A DNA stretch of 64,000 nt from DASUPK01 sp963728875 (GTDB lineage Bacteria; Actinomycetota; Thermoleophilia; Solirubrobacterales; 70-9). The notes under the pieces are model-generated. The model was not told the DNA's origin, ran no database searches, and saw nothing but the letters and a program-made list of their open reading frames with translations. The DNA lies in the NCBI GenBank assembly GCA_963728875.1, contig CAVSLJ010000004.1:124001-188000 (forward strand). The letters are read 5' to 3'. A program made the translations under genes and the position numbers. This document shows, piece after piece, positions 1 through 7,349 of this stretch (the stretch's first letter is position 1; each line of letters opens with the position of its first letter).

Positions 1-134
1 GGACCTTCGAGGAGCAGCTGCGCCGGGAGGCCGAGAACACGATCTCGATGTTCGCCCGGCGGGACTCCCACGCCATCGGGGCCCGTGCCTTCAAGGAGAA
101 GCGGGTGCCGGAGTGGCCCAACCACGGGCTCTAG
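1..134 (+). CDS. Enoyl-CoA hydratase/isomerase family protein, C-terminal fragment
   Basis: The reading frame is open from the left edge (first whole codon at base 3) to a TAG at 132-134 and gives about 43 residues. The end contains ARRDSHAIGARAFKEKR and finishes PEWPNHGL. An alpha-helical end with an 'A...F.EKR.P.W' pattern is what crotonase-fold enzymes (enoyl-CoA hydratases of beta-oxidation) usually show after the catalytic core. The catalytic part lies outside the window, so the assignment rests on the tail only. A dehydratase with another acyl-CoA substrate is equally possible. Confidence 0.6.
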   Translation, partial: TFEEQLRREAENTISMFARRDSHAIGARAFKEKRVPEWPNHGL

Positions 135-146
135 CGCGCGGATAGC

Positions 147-707
147 TCAACCGCCGGTGCGGTAATGGAGATGGATCACGCCGCTGCCGAAGCGGTGTTG
201 GTCCACCAGCTCAAGCTCTACGTGCGCGTCACTCGGGAGGGCCGGCGTGCCGCCTCCCACCACGATCGGATTGATGAAGATGTGGTACTGGTCGACCAGG
301 CCGGCCCTGATCGCCTCTCCGGCGAGCCCCGGGCCGCCGACGCTGATGTCGCGGTCGGCTTGGGCCATGAGGCGCCGGATCGCCTCGGGATCGAACTCGC
401 CCTCGATTCTCGTCTTCGTGCTGGAGACCTGGTCGAGCGTGCGCGAAAAGACAACCTTCTCGGCGGCTCGCCAGATGTCGGCATAGTCGCTGGCCGGGTC
501 ACATTGATCGGGAGAGACCTCCGCCGTCTCCCAGAAGACCATCGTCTCGTACATGCGGCGCCCGTACAGATAGGTGCCGATCGACCGCTCGATGTCATTG
601 ACGAAGGCGTGCAGCTCGTCGTCGGGCCGGGCCCAGCTGAAGTCTCCGTGCTCGTCGGAGACGTAGCCGTCGAGGGAGCAGATCGCTGAGTAGATCAGCT
701 TCGCCAT
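147..707 (-). CDS. Dihydrofolate reductase family protein (RibD C-terminal-like)
   Basis: This 186-residue protein has the fold signature of the RibD_C/DHFR-like group. It starts MAKLIYSAICSLDGYVSD, has an 'YLYGRRMYETM' segment, and has the NADPH-loop type motif 'DISVGGPGLAGEAIRAGLVD' followed by 'NPIVVGGGTP'. Proteins of this group are soluble NADPH-dependent reductases of mostly unknown substrate; riboflavin or folate chemistry is not implied. The start at 707 was preferred to an upstream in-frame ATG at 794 because the extra 29 residues are low-complexity (Ala/Pro/Ser) and outside the family's usual length. It is convergent with the enoyl-CoA hydratase end and divergent from the DUF2277 gene. 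Confidence 0.8.
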   Translation of the reverse strand: MAKLIYSAICSLDGYVSDEHGDFSWARPDDELHAFVNDIERSIGTYLYGRRMYETMVFWETAEVSPDQCDPASDYADIWRAAEKVVFSRTLDQVSSTKTRIEGEFDPEAIRRLMAQADRDISVGGPGLAGEAIRAGLVDQYHIFINPIVVGGGTPALPSDAHVELELVDQHRFGSGVIHLHYRTGG

Positions 708-899
708 CGGGGGCCCGGCAGGCCTAGCGGCGGCGAAGCTTTGCGATCCTGATCCGGACGGCGGCGCGGCGCTGTTGCTCGGCGCGGTGGGCATTGCTGG
801 CGGTGTGTGTGAAGTTGGGGCTCATGGGGTCCTCCCGAGTCGGTGTGTACGCCAACTGAGACCGGGCGGCCTGAGAAAACTCATCGGTACGCTGAGGCC

Positions 900-1169
900 A
901 TGTGCAGAAACATCAGACAACTCCATAACTTCGAGCCTCCCGCGACCCAGGAGGAGGTCCACGACGCGGCGCTTCAGTTCGTACGCAAGGTGAGTGGATC
1001 GACCAAGCCGTCGCAGGCGAACGCCGAGGCGTTCGACCTGGCCGTCGCCGAGGTCACGGCGTCGACGCGGAAGCTGCTCGATTCGCTGGTCACCAACGCT
1101 CCCCCGAAGAACCGGGAGGAAGAGGCGGCCAAGCGCCGAGCGAAGTACGAAGCGCGCTTCGCGGCCTAG
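900..1169 (+). CDS. DUF2277 domain-containing protein
   Basis: This small protein of 89 residues begins MCRNIRQLHNFEPPAT and continues EEVHDAALQFVRKVSG. This opening (Cys-Arg-Asn-Ile, then F-E-P-P-A-T) is the hallmark of the DUF2277 family, common in actinobacteria and of unknown function. The start at 900 is chosen over the in-frame ATG at 843 because the family begins exactly at MCRNI. It is also supported by a TACGCT hexamer at 888-893, 6 nt before the ATG, as in other leaderless-looking genes here. It ends in a 4-nt convergent overlap with the downstream flavin-binding gene. Confidence 0.82.
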   Translation: MCRNIRQLHNFEPPATQEEVHDAALQFVRKVSGSTKPSQANAEAFDLAVAEVTASTRKLLDSLVTNAPPKNREEEAAKRRAKYEARFAA

Positions 1170-1822
1170 GGCCGAGACCAGCCTGTGACGCTGCCGGGGA
1201 TCGGAGGGTCTCCGCGGAGGTCGGGCGCCGGGATCGGGTCGCCGGTCCCGCCGGTCAGGGGAAGCTGACCGGCCCAGGAGGGGAGCTCCATGTCGCGCTC
1301 CTCGTCCACCGGCGGGCCGGTCCGGACCTTCGCCGACGCTTCCTCGATCGGGATCGACAACACCCTGGTCGACTTCAGGTCCGTTTCGTCGGCACCACGG
1401 ATCTCATCTGCCCGGCCCGGCGCGATGTGCTCGACGACAGCCCGCAGGGCTCGCTCCTTCTCCTCCGGATCTGTGACCTCGCGCGCCTCCCCGAGCACCA
1501 TCGCCGAGCGGTAGTTGAGCGAGTGATGGAGAGCGGCCCGCGCCAGGACGAGCTCGTCGACCAGCGTGACGGTCACGCAGCAGGGCGTTCCGTCGATCAG
1601 CGCCTTGAGCATCCGGTTGCCCTTGGCGCCGTGCAGATAGAGCGTCTCCCCCTCCCTGGCGTGGATCGTGGGGATGATGTAGGGCTGCCCATCCTGGACG
1701 AAGCCGACGTGGCAGGTCAGCGCCTCATCGAGGATCGAGTGGACCAGGGCGCGGTCGTAGCTGCCCCGACCGGGCTTCCTGTAGATCCGGGTGCGCTCTG
1801 TCGGTTCGTACTCGGTTGCCAT
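1166..1822 (-). CDS. Pyridoxamine 5'-phosphate oxidase family protein (NimA-like flavin-binding)
   Basis: This 218-residue protein has the split beta-barrel pattern of FMN-binding PNPOx/NimA-like proteins: 'ILDEALTCHVGFVQDGQPYI' followed by PTIHAREGETLYLHGAKGNR, then a second strand pair with 'LARAALHHSLNYRSAMVLG'. Family members bind flavin or heme and reduce small substrates. The substrate here is unknown, and it is distinct from the true PdxH at 34.6-35.2 kb. The start ATG at 1822 lies 6 nt after a TACCAT hexamer (1829-1834, minus strand). The proline-rich last 30 residues go beyond the usual domain. Confidence 0.82.
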   Translation of the reverse strand: MATEYEPTERTRIYRKPGRGSYDRALVHSILDEALTCHVGFVQDGQPYIIPTIHAREGETLYLHGAKGNRMLKALIDGTPCCVTVTLVDELVLARAALHHSLNYRSAMVLGEAREVTDPEEKERALRAVVEHIAPGRADEIRGADETDLKSTRVLSIPIEEASAKVRTGPPVDEERDMELPSWAGQLPLTGGTGDPIPAPDLRGDPPIPGSVTGWSRP

Positions 1823-1895
1823 CGGCCGATGGTAGGCGCGAGCGTTGCACGGGTTGCGATGAATTCAGACGCGTCCGTGTGCCACTTCGGCTACT

Positions 1896-3125
1896 TCAGC
1901 TCGTCAGCCAGCGGTCGTCGAGCTTGCGGATCGCGGCCTCAGAGAGCGTGATCGCGTCGGCGACGGTCCCGTAGTCCACCCGGTCCGGCGTGTCCGTCTT
2001 CCAGTGGTAGTTCGTGGGGTTCTTCCACTGGTTGCAGGAGGCGACCGAGACGCACTGGTATCCGGCCGCGAGAGGGAAGATCCCGTCCGTCGCGTTACGC
2101 AGGCGCAGATTCGGCATCAGGTCGATACCGAGCTCCGCCGCGGTCGAATCGAGCAGCTCGAGCGAGGGCGCCGGGTACTCCCGCAGGTTCAGCATCCCCT
2201 CCCCACGCAGGACGAGCAGGTTGGGCGAACCGACCGTGTCGAGACATAGGAAGAAGGTCCGGTCGACGGGCAGCTCGGCCGCGTGCCGCTCCATGAACAG
2301 GCCCATGCCCTCGCAGAGCGCCTCCTCGGAGGTTGAGAGGAGCAGGATCCGAGTGTTCTCGGGCGGGCGCTCGGCGAAGGCCCGAGCCAGCGCCAGCTGA
2401 GCGATGCAGCCCGTTCCGTTGTCGTTCGCGCCGGGCACGACCTCGCCCGCGCCGATGTGCGCCATGAACGCCGCGCTCCCAGCCGACAGGAATGTCCCGA
2501 GGCCGGTCAGCTTCCGGCTGCCGAGCGCAGCACCGGCCGCCACCACCGCGGGACCGGCGACCGTCGGCCACATCAGCGGCGGGCTGGTGTCGTTGTTCTC
2601 GAAGACCCAGGGCGCGTTCTGGCCGACGGCCTCGGTGATAGCCGGGTTGAAGAAGAACGCGGTGTGGGCCGCGTCGTGGTGGGCCATGACGACGATCGTC
2701 CGCTCGGCGTCGGCCGGGCCGAGCTCAGCGAGGACGTGGTGGGCGCTCCGCTTGGGCAGCATTCGCCGGAACCGCCGCTTCCCCGGAGGCAGCTCGTCGG
2801 CGATCAGGGCCGACGCGGCTGCTCCGGTCAGCGCGGCCAGTGCCCGGGTGGCGCGACCGCCGCGCCGAGCCGCCAACCCCGCCAGCACGCCGGCGCCGGC
2901 GAGCAGCCCGATCGGCCACCAGAAGGTGCCGTTGGCCTCCGGCTCCTCCTCGACGCGCACGTCGCGAGCACCGGCATCCCGGAGCTCGCCGGCGAGCCAT
3001 TCGGCCGCCCGTCGCTCGCCCTCGGAGGCGGATTCGCGATCCCACGAGCAGAGCTCGTCGAGCCGCGCGCGCATCCAATCTTCGTCCGGTGGGGCCGCGA
3101 GCCCGGCCGGAGCCTCCGTCGCCAT
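1896..3125 (-). CDS. M28 family zinc metallopeptidase, membrane-associated
   Basis: This 409-residue protein carries the co-catalytic zinc ligands of M28 aminopeptidases: 'VMAHHDAAH' (His, Asp), 'GANDNGTG' (bridging Asp), 'STSEEALCEG' (catalytic Glu and Glu ligand), 'LDTVGSP' (Asp) and a late His in 'TNYHWKTDTPDRVDY'. Two hydrophobic stretches (around residues 72-110 and 190-230) interrupt the N-terminal half, so the enzyme is probably membrane-inserted rather than freely secreted. No classic signal peptide is seen. It is divergently transcribed from the M50 protease with only 37 bp between the start codons, which suggests shared control of two peptidases. Confidence 0.85.
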   Translation of the reverse strand: MATEAPAGLAAPPDEDWMRARLDELCSWDRESASEGERRAAEWLAGELRDAGARDVRVEEEPEANGTFWWPIGLLAGAGVLAGLAARRGGRATRALAALTGAAASALIADELPPGKRRFRRMLPKRSAHHVLAELGPADAERTIVVMAHHDAAHTAFFFNPAITEAVGQNAPWVFENNDTSPPLMWPTVAGPAVVAAGAALGSRKLTGLGTFLSAGSAAFMAHIGAGEVVPGANDNGTGCIAQLALARAFAERPPENTRILLLSTSEEALCEGMGLFMERHAAELPVDRTFFLCLDTVGSPNLLVLRGEGMLNLREYPAPSLELLDSTAAELGIDLMPNLRLRNATDGIFPLAAGYQCVSVASCNQWKNPTNYHWKTDTPDRVDYGTVADAITLSEAAIRKLDDRWLTS

Positions 3126-3162
3126 GCTGGAAAGCTACCCGGCGCGCTCTAGCATCCGGTGC
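3126..3162. promoter_or_regulatory. Compact divergent promoter between M28 and M50 peptidase genes
   Basis: Only 37 bp separate the two ATGs. On the plus strand TAGCAT (3150-3155) sits 7 nt before the M50 start, with TGGAAA (3127-3132) 17 bp further upstream as a possible -35. On the minus strand TAGCTT (3137-3132) sits 6 nt before the M28 start. Neither gene has room for a Shine-Dalgarno leader, so both transcripts would be leaderless. The promoter elements overlap, so polymerases could exclude one another. Confidence 0.5.
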
Positions 3163-4350
3163 ATGGCCGGCGGCGGCGTCACGCTGTTTCGCATCCGAGG
3201 CATCCGCATCGCGGTGGACTACTCGTGGTTCATCGTCCTCTTCCTGATCATCTTCTGGCTCTCGGGCTTCTACAAGGACGTGCTCGACGAGCCCGAGGGA
3301 TCGTCCACGCCCTATCTGCTGGCCGTGGCCAGCGCGGTCCTCTTCTTCGCGTCGATCCTGTTCCACGAGCTGGGCCACGCGTTCGTCGCGCGGCGCCACG
3401 ACATCGGCGTCTCCGGGATCACGCTCTGGATGTTCGGCGGCTTCGCACGACTGGAGAAGGACTCGGACACTCCGGGTACCGAGTTCAAGATCGCGGTCGC
3501 CGGGCCTCTGGTCACCGCCGCGATCGTCGCCGCCTGTTTCGTGGCCGGGATCGCACTCGCCGGGGGCGATGAGTTCAAGCACGCCGTCCTCACCCAGGGC
3601 GACACCCGCACCTCCGGGATCGCGGCGCTGGTGAGCTGGCTAGGCAGCATCAACCTGCTCGTGCTGATCTTCAACCTGGTCCCGGCCTTCCCGCTCGACG
3701 GCGGCAGGATCGCCCGGTCGATCGCCTGGTGGCGCACCGGCAGCCGCAACAAGGGCACCCGCTTCGCAGCGACGCTCGGCGAGTGGTTCGGCCTCTTCCT
3801 GATCCTCGCCGGCTTCGGCTACTTCCTCGTCTACCTGGGGGACGTCCTCGGCGGCGTCTGGCTCGTCTTCGTCGGCTTCATCCTCCGCGGCGCCGCCAAG
3901 GCGGCGCTGGCGCAGACCGAGGTGAGCAGCCGGATCGAGGGGATCTCGGTCGCCGACGTGATGGAGCGCGATCCGGTCGCGATCCCGGAGGGCGCCTCGA
4001 TCGAGCAGGCGCTCGACGAGTACTTCCTTCGCTACCGCTCGCCCTGGTTCCCGGTCGTCGACGCGGGCCGGCACTTCATCGGCCTGGTGGACCGCGGCGC
4101 CGCCGACAATGTCCCGGCTGTCGAGCGCGCCTCGTCCGTCGTGGGCGACGTCCTCGCGCGGGACAGCGACACCCTCACCATCCGCGAGGACGAGCCGCTG
4201 GAATCCGTCCTCGGCAACGAGGCGCTGCGCCGCCTGGGCGCCCTGATCGCCACGGACGCAGAGGGCCGCATCCGCGGCGTGCTCACGATCGACGCGATCG
4301 GGAAGGCGCTGCGGCCGATCGCCCCAGGCAGCGCCGATACCAGCCTGTAG
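3163..4350 (+). CDS. Site-2 protease family (M50) metalloprotease with C-terminal CBS pair
   Basis: This 395-residue polytopic membrane protease has the zinc motif HELGH ('ILFHELGHAF', about residue 68) followed by 'RRHDIGVSGITLWMFGG', and the distal 'NLVPAFPLDGGRI' motif that supplies the Asp zinc ligand. Residues from about 255 form two CBS-like segments ('VADVMERDPVAIPEGASI' and 'VVGDVLARDSDTLTIRED'). This domain order, with the M50 core followed by CBS domains, matches the SpoIVFB-like/Rip3-type site-2 proteases that cut transmembrane substrates and sense nucleotides through CBS. The true start is taken as the ATG at 3163; in-frame codons upstream run antisense through the M28 gene. The substrate is unknown. 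Confidence 0.9.
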   Translation: MAGGGVTLFRIRGIRIAVDYSWFIVLFLIIFWLSGFYKDVLDEPEGSSTPYLLAVASAVLFFASILFHELGHAFVARRHDIGVSGITLWMFGGFARLEKDSDTPGTEFKIAVAGPLVTAAIVAACFVAGIALAGGDEFKHAVLTQGDTRTSGIAALVSWLGSINLLVLIFNLVPAFPLDGGRIARSIAWWRTGSRNKGTRFAATLGEWFGLFLILAGFGYFLVYLGDVLGGVWLVFVGFILRGAAKAALAQTEVSSRIEGISVADVMERDPVAIPEGASIEQALDEYFLRYRSPWFPVVDAGRHFIGLVDRGAADNVPAVERASSVVGDVLARDSDTLTIREDEPLESVLGNEALRRLGALIATDAEGRIRGVLTIDAIGKALRPIAPGSADTSL

Positions 4351-4498
4351 CTCTACGGCTTATTGCTGATGCCCAGACGTCGGCCGGTCGGTTAGGGTCG
4401 CAGCAGATGAGGGAGAAGCGAGGCGCCCGCCGCCTCTGTCTGGTCACAGAAGCGCTGGTTATGGCTGCGGTCCTTCCGACGGCACAGGCGCTCCCGCT

Positions 4499-6547
4499 GT
4501 GAAGCGCCTTGCCGGCCTGCTCGTTGCCCTCGCGCTGCTGGTTCCTGCGCTTCCCGCGCATGCCGCGACTCCGACGGTGACGATGTTCAACAGCGGCATC
4601 CCCGACCCGGCGACCCTCCTCGGGATCACCGCCGCACCCGACGGCAAGGTCTGGTTCGCCGACGCCTCCAACAAGGCGCTCGGCGCCGTCACGCTTTCGT
4701 CGGGAGCGACCAACGAGATCGCCGTCGATCGGGACACACCGGTGGGGGTCACCGCCGCGCCCGACGGCAGGCTCTACTACTCAGAAGCGGGGTTCCCGGG
4801 AATCGCCCTGAGCTTCGTGGGGCTGATGAACCCGGCTAACGGCAACCATGGCGAGACCTGGTACGGAGGCGGCAACAACTCCATGCCGCGCTACCTGGCA
4901 ACGGGCCCAGACGGGAACGTCTGGGTCACGGAGCCACGTGATCCCAGCGTGACGACGGGCGACGACAAGATCGGGTTGCTCGACCTCAGCGGCAACCCAG
5001 ACGCCGCAACCCCGACAGGGCCTTCGATCCGCAACGAGATCGGAGGAAGCGGGAATCCGTTCTCCGGCGACAACCAGGAGTTCGAGGCGATCACGGCCGG
5101 GCCGGGCGTCAGCTCCGGGACCCCCACCCCCATGCTGTGGGCGACCGAGTTCAACGGAGGGAAGATCCTCCGCCTCCAGCCGATCTCTGTCGGCGCGGGC
5201 GGCCCGAACGGGACCGACGGCGCCATTGCGGACGAGTACATCCTCCCCACCGGGGGCGCAGGGCCGGAGGGCATCACTCCCGGGCCCGACGGGAACATCT
5301 GGTTCACCGAGTTCAGCGCCAGCCAGGTCGGCAGGCTGGTTCCGCCGACGAGCTCGTTGCAGGGGAGCCCACTACCCGTGCCGATCGACGAGTTCCCGCT
5401 GCCCGCCGGCAGCAACCCGGTCGGGATCGCCGCGGGCCCCGACGGGAACCTCTGGGTCGCTCTCTCGGGACCGGGCGCGAACGGGTCGGTCATTCGCATG
5501 GACACCTCCGGCAACATCACCGGCGCGTTCCCGACGCCCCAGTTCCAGTCGCCGTACATGATCACCCCGGCCGCTGACGGGAACCTCTGGTTCACCACCT
5601 TCGGCGGAGCTCGGGTCGGCAAGATCACGACCGCGCTCGATCCACCGGCGTTCCGCAACACGGCTCAGATCAACGTGCCGACGAGCGGCCAGAGCGGCCC
5701 CGCCAGCACCTATCCCTCCAACGTCAGCGTCTCGGGCCTCCAGGGAACCGTCACGAAGGTCACCGTCCGGCTGACCGGGATCAGCCACACCTTCCCCGAC
5801 GACCTCGACATCCTGCTCGAGGGGCCGGAGGGCCAGGACGTGATGCTCGCCTCGGACGTCGGCTCCCCTGCGGGCAACACGTCATATCCGTCGAACGGGA
5901 TCACGCTCAACTTCGACCAGTCGGCCGCGCGCTCCCTGCCCGACAACGACCCGCTGGTCTCGGGCTTCTACAGGCCGACCAACAACGCTCCGAGTGAGAG
6001 TCAGACGGAGCTGATCACCCCCGCCCCACCCTCGCCGTACGGGACGTCCCTCGGCACCTTCAACGGCACCGACCCGAACGGCACCTGGAGGCTGTTCGTA
6101 ATCGACGACGCCACTCACGCCCAGGGGAACACGAACGTCGGCCGGATCATCGGGGGCTGGGGTCTCGACATCAAGACCAGCACCCAGCTCTTCGTCGGCA
6201 AGTCCGGCGCCGGGTCGGGGACCGTCACCAGCGTCCCCGCCGGCATCGACTGCGGCGCCACGTGTGTTTCGTCGTTCGCGACGGGTACCCCGGTCGTCCT
6301 CACCGCCACCCCGTCCACGGGCTCGCGGTTCGCCCTCTGGCAGGGCTGCGACTCGGTGAGCGGCAACCAGTGCACGGTCAACCCGGACGTCGACATCAAG
6401 AACGTGACCGCGAGCTTCGAGTTAAACGGTGGGGCCAGTCAGACGCCCGCGAACCCGACCCCCACCCCGGCGCCGAAGAAGAAGTGCAAAAAGGGCAAGA
6501 AGCGCTCCGCCCTGGCCGCCAAGAAGTGCAAGAAGAAGCGCAAGTAA
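4499..6547 (+). CDS. Secreted Vgb-type beta-propeller with P-domain-like module and K/C-rich tail
   Basis: This 682-residue exported protein starts with GTG and a clear signal peptide (LLVALALLVPALPAHA, cleaved near residue 22). Residues about 40-380 hold repeated 'GPDGNxWFTE' blades typical of virginiamycin B lyase-like propellers. About 390-560 resembles a proprotein-convertase P domain ('DDLDILLEGPEG' ... 'NGTWRLFVIDDAT'). About 565-645 is a bacterial repeat domain with paired cysteines ('GIDCGATC', 'WQGCDS'). A Thr/Pro linker then leads to a lysine/cysteine tail ending AAKKCKKKRK. The enzymatic name lyase should not be inferred; the architecture suggests an extracellular binding or scaffold protein. 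It is followed 22 bp later by another K/C-tailed gene. A TAGGGT at 4393-4398 may be a -10 box with a long leader. Confidence 0.85.
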   Translation: MKRLAGLLVALALLVPALPAHAATPTVTMFNSGIPDPATLLGITAAPDGKVWFADASNKALGAVTLSSGATNEIAVDRDTPVGVTAAPDGRLYYSEAGFPGIALSFVGLMNPANGNHGETWYGGGNNSMPRYLATGPDGNVWVTEPRDPSVTTGDDKIGLLDLSGNPDAATPTGPSIRNEIGGSGNPFSGDNQEFEAITAGPGVSSGTPTPMLWATEFNGGKILRLQPISVGAGGPNGTDGAIADEYILPTGGAGPEGITPGPDGNIWFTEFSASQVGRLVPPTSSLQGSPLPVPIDEFPLPAGSNPVGIAAGPDGNLWVALSGPGANGSVIRMDTSGNITGAFPTPQFQSPYMITPAADGNLWFTTFGGARVGKITTALDPPAFRNTAQINVPTSGQSGPASTYPSNVSVSGLQGTVTKVTVRLTGISHTFPDDLDILLEGPEGQDVMLASDVGSPAGNTSYPSNGITLNFDQSAARSLPDNDPLVSGFYRPTNNAPSESQTELITPAPPSPYGTSLGTFNGTDPNGTWRLFVIDDATHAQGNTNVGRIIGGWGLDIKTSTQLFVGKSGAGSGTVTSVPAGIDCGATCVSSFATGTPVVLTATPSTGSRFALWQGCDSVSGNQCTVNPDVDIKNVTASFELNGGASQTPANPTPTPAPKKKCKKGKKRSALAAKKCKKKRK

Positions 6548-6569
6548 CCCAACGAAAGGAATCACGGCG

Positions 6570-7295
6570 ATGAAGCGCACGCTCGGCGTCCTGCTCCTGA
6601 TCTCCGCGACGGTCCTCTGCCTAGCGGCGGCGCCGGCGGCGCAGGCGACCTTCACCATGACCCCCCAGGTCGACTTCGCCACGGACCCGATCGCGGTCGG
6701 GTCATCCGGCGCGGGCAGCCTCACGTTCTCGAACGACTCCACCGCCGGCGAGGACGCTGACTCCATCGACCGGATCGTGCTCGAGCCGTCGTGCCGGCTC
6801 CCGGGCTCGACTCCGCCATGCCTGAACCGCGACCCCGGGATCTTTGCGATCAGCAGCGGGACCGGTGTGACCGGCACGTCCTGCCAGGGGATCACGTTCA
6901 ACGTGAACCTGGGCGCGGCCCCATTCGGCGGGTCGCTCGAGTTCACCCCGCAGGGAGGCCTGGGCACGATCCCGAACATGCCCGCCAACGCGAGCTGCGT
7001 GATCAACTTCACCTACACCGCCTTGGCCGTGCCCACGTTCGACACTCAGGGAGAGACCGGAGTTCAAACCGACCAGCTCGCCGAGGTCAGAGCGGAGCAC
7101 AACGGCGGCGGCCCGGAGTCATTCGGCCCCGGGACCGGCGACACCACGGTCACCCCCGCTCCACCGGCGGCGGCCCCGGCCCCCACACCCACCCTCTCAC
7201 CGGCGCCGGCGCCGGCGCCGGCGCCGAAGAAGAAGTGCAAGAAGGCGAAGAAGCGCAGCGCCGCGGCGGCCAAGAAGTGCAAGAAGAAGAAGTAG
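6570..7295 (+). CDS. Secreted protein of unknown function with K/C-rich C-terminal tail
   Basis: This 241-residue protein has a good Shine-Dalgarno (GAAAGGA, 6554-6560) and a signal peptide ending AAPAAQA. The body (about 27-185) looks like a beta-sandwich of the 'choice-of-anchor' type: short strands, few charged residues, and pairs of cysteines ('PSCRLPGSTPPCLN'). A Pro/Ala-rich linker is encoded by repeated GGCGCC units near 7200-7226. The last 23 residues are a lysine block with two cysteines 14 positions apart, ending AAKKCKKKK. I do not recognise the body. The gene lies 22 bp behind the propeller gene and shares its tail, so the two are probably co-expressed and placed in the same envelope location. 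Confidence 0.8.
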   Translation: MKRTLGVLLLISATVLCLAAAPAAQATFTMTPQVDFATDPIAVGSSGAGSLTFSNDSTAGEDADSIDRIVLEPSCRLPGSTPPCLNRDPGIFAISSGTGVTGTSCQGITFNVNLGAAPFGGSLEFTPQGGLGTIPNMPANASCVINFTYTALAVPTFDTQGETGVQTDQLAEVRAEHNGGGPESFGPGTGDTTVTPAPPAAAPAPTPTLSPAPAPAPAPKKKCKKAKKRSAAAAKKCKKKK

Positions 7296-7336
7296 CGGCT
7301 CAGGCCGGGTAACGGCGCTCGAGTCCCGCCGCTTTA

Positions 7337-7342
7337 TAGGAT
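7337..7342 (+). promoter_or_regulatory. Putative -10 box of the sdhABE operon
   Basis: TAGGAT lies 7 nt before the GTG of sdhA, leaving no space for a ribosome-binding site. Transcription would start at or next to the GTG, giving a leaderless sdhABE message. No convincing -35 hexamer was found. Confidence 0.45.
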
Positions 7343-7349
7343 CGGTTGC

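Noticed and set aside
2404..3162. An in-frame N-terminal extension of 253 codons on the M50 protease.
   Set aside because: It is entirely antisense to the M28 peptidase gene, is Ser/Ala/Arg-rich and has no homology-like features. ATG 3163 follows a good -10 box.
7195..7230. A run of GGCGCC units that looks like a regulatory palindrome.
   Set aside because: It is coding sequence for an Ala-Pro linker in the K/C-tailed protein; such repeats follow from codon use.
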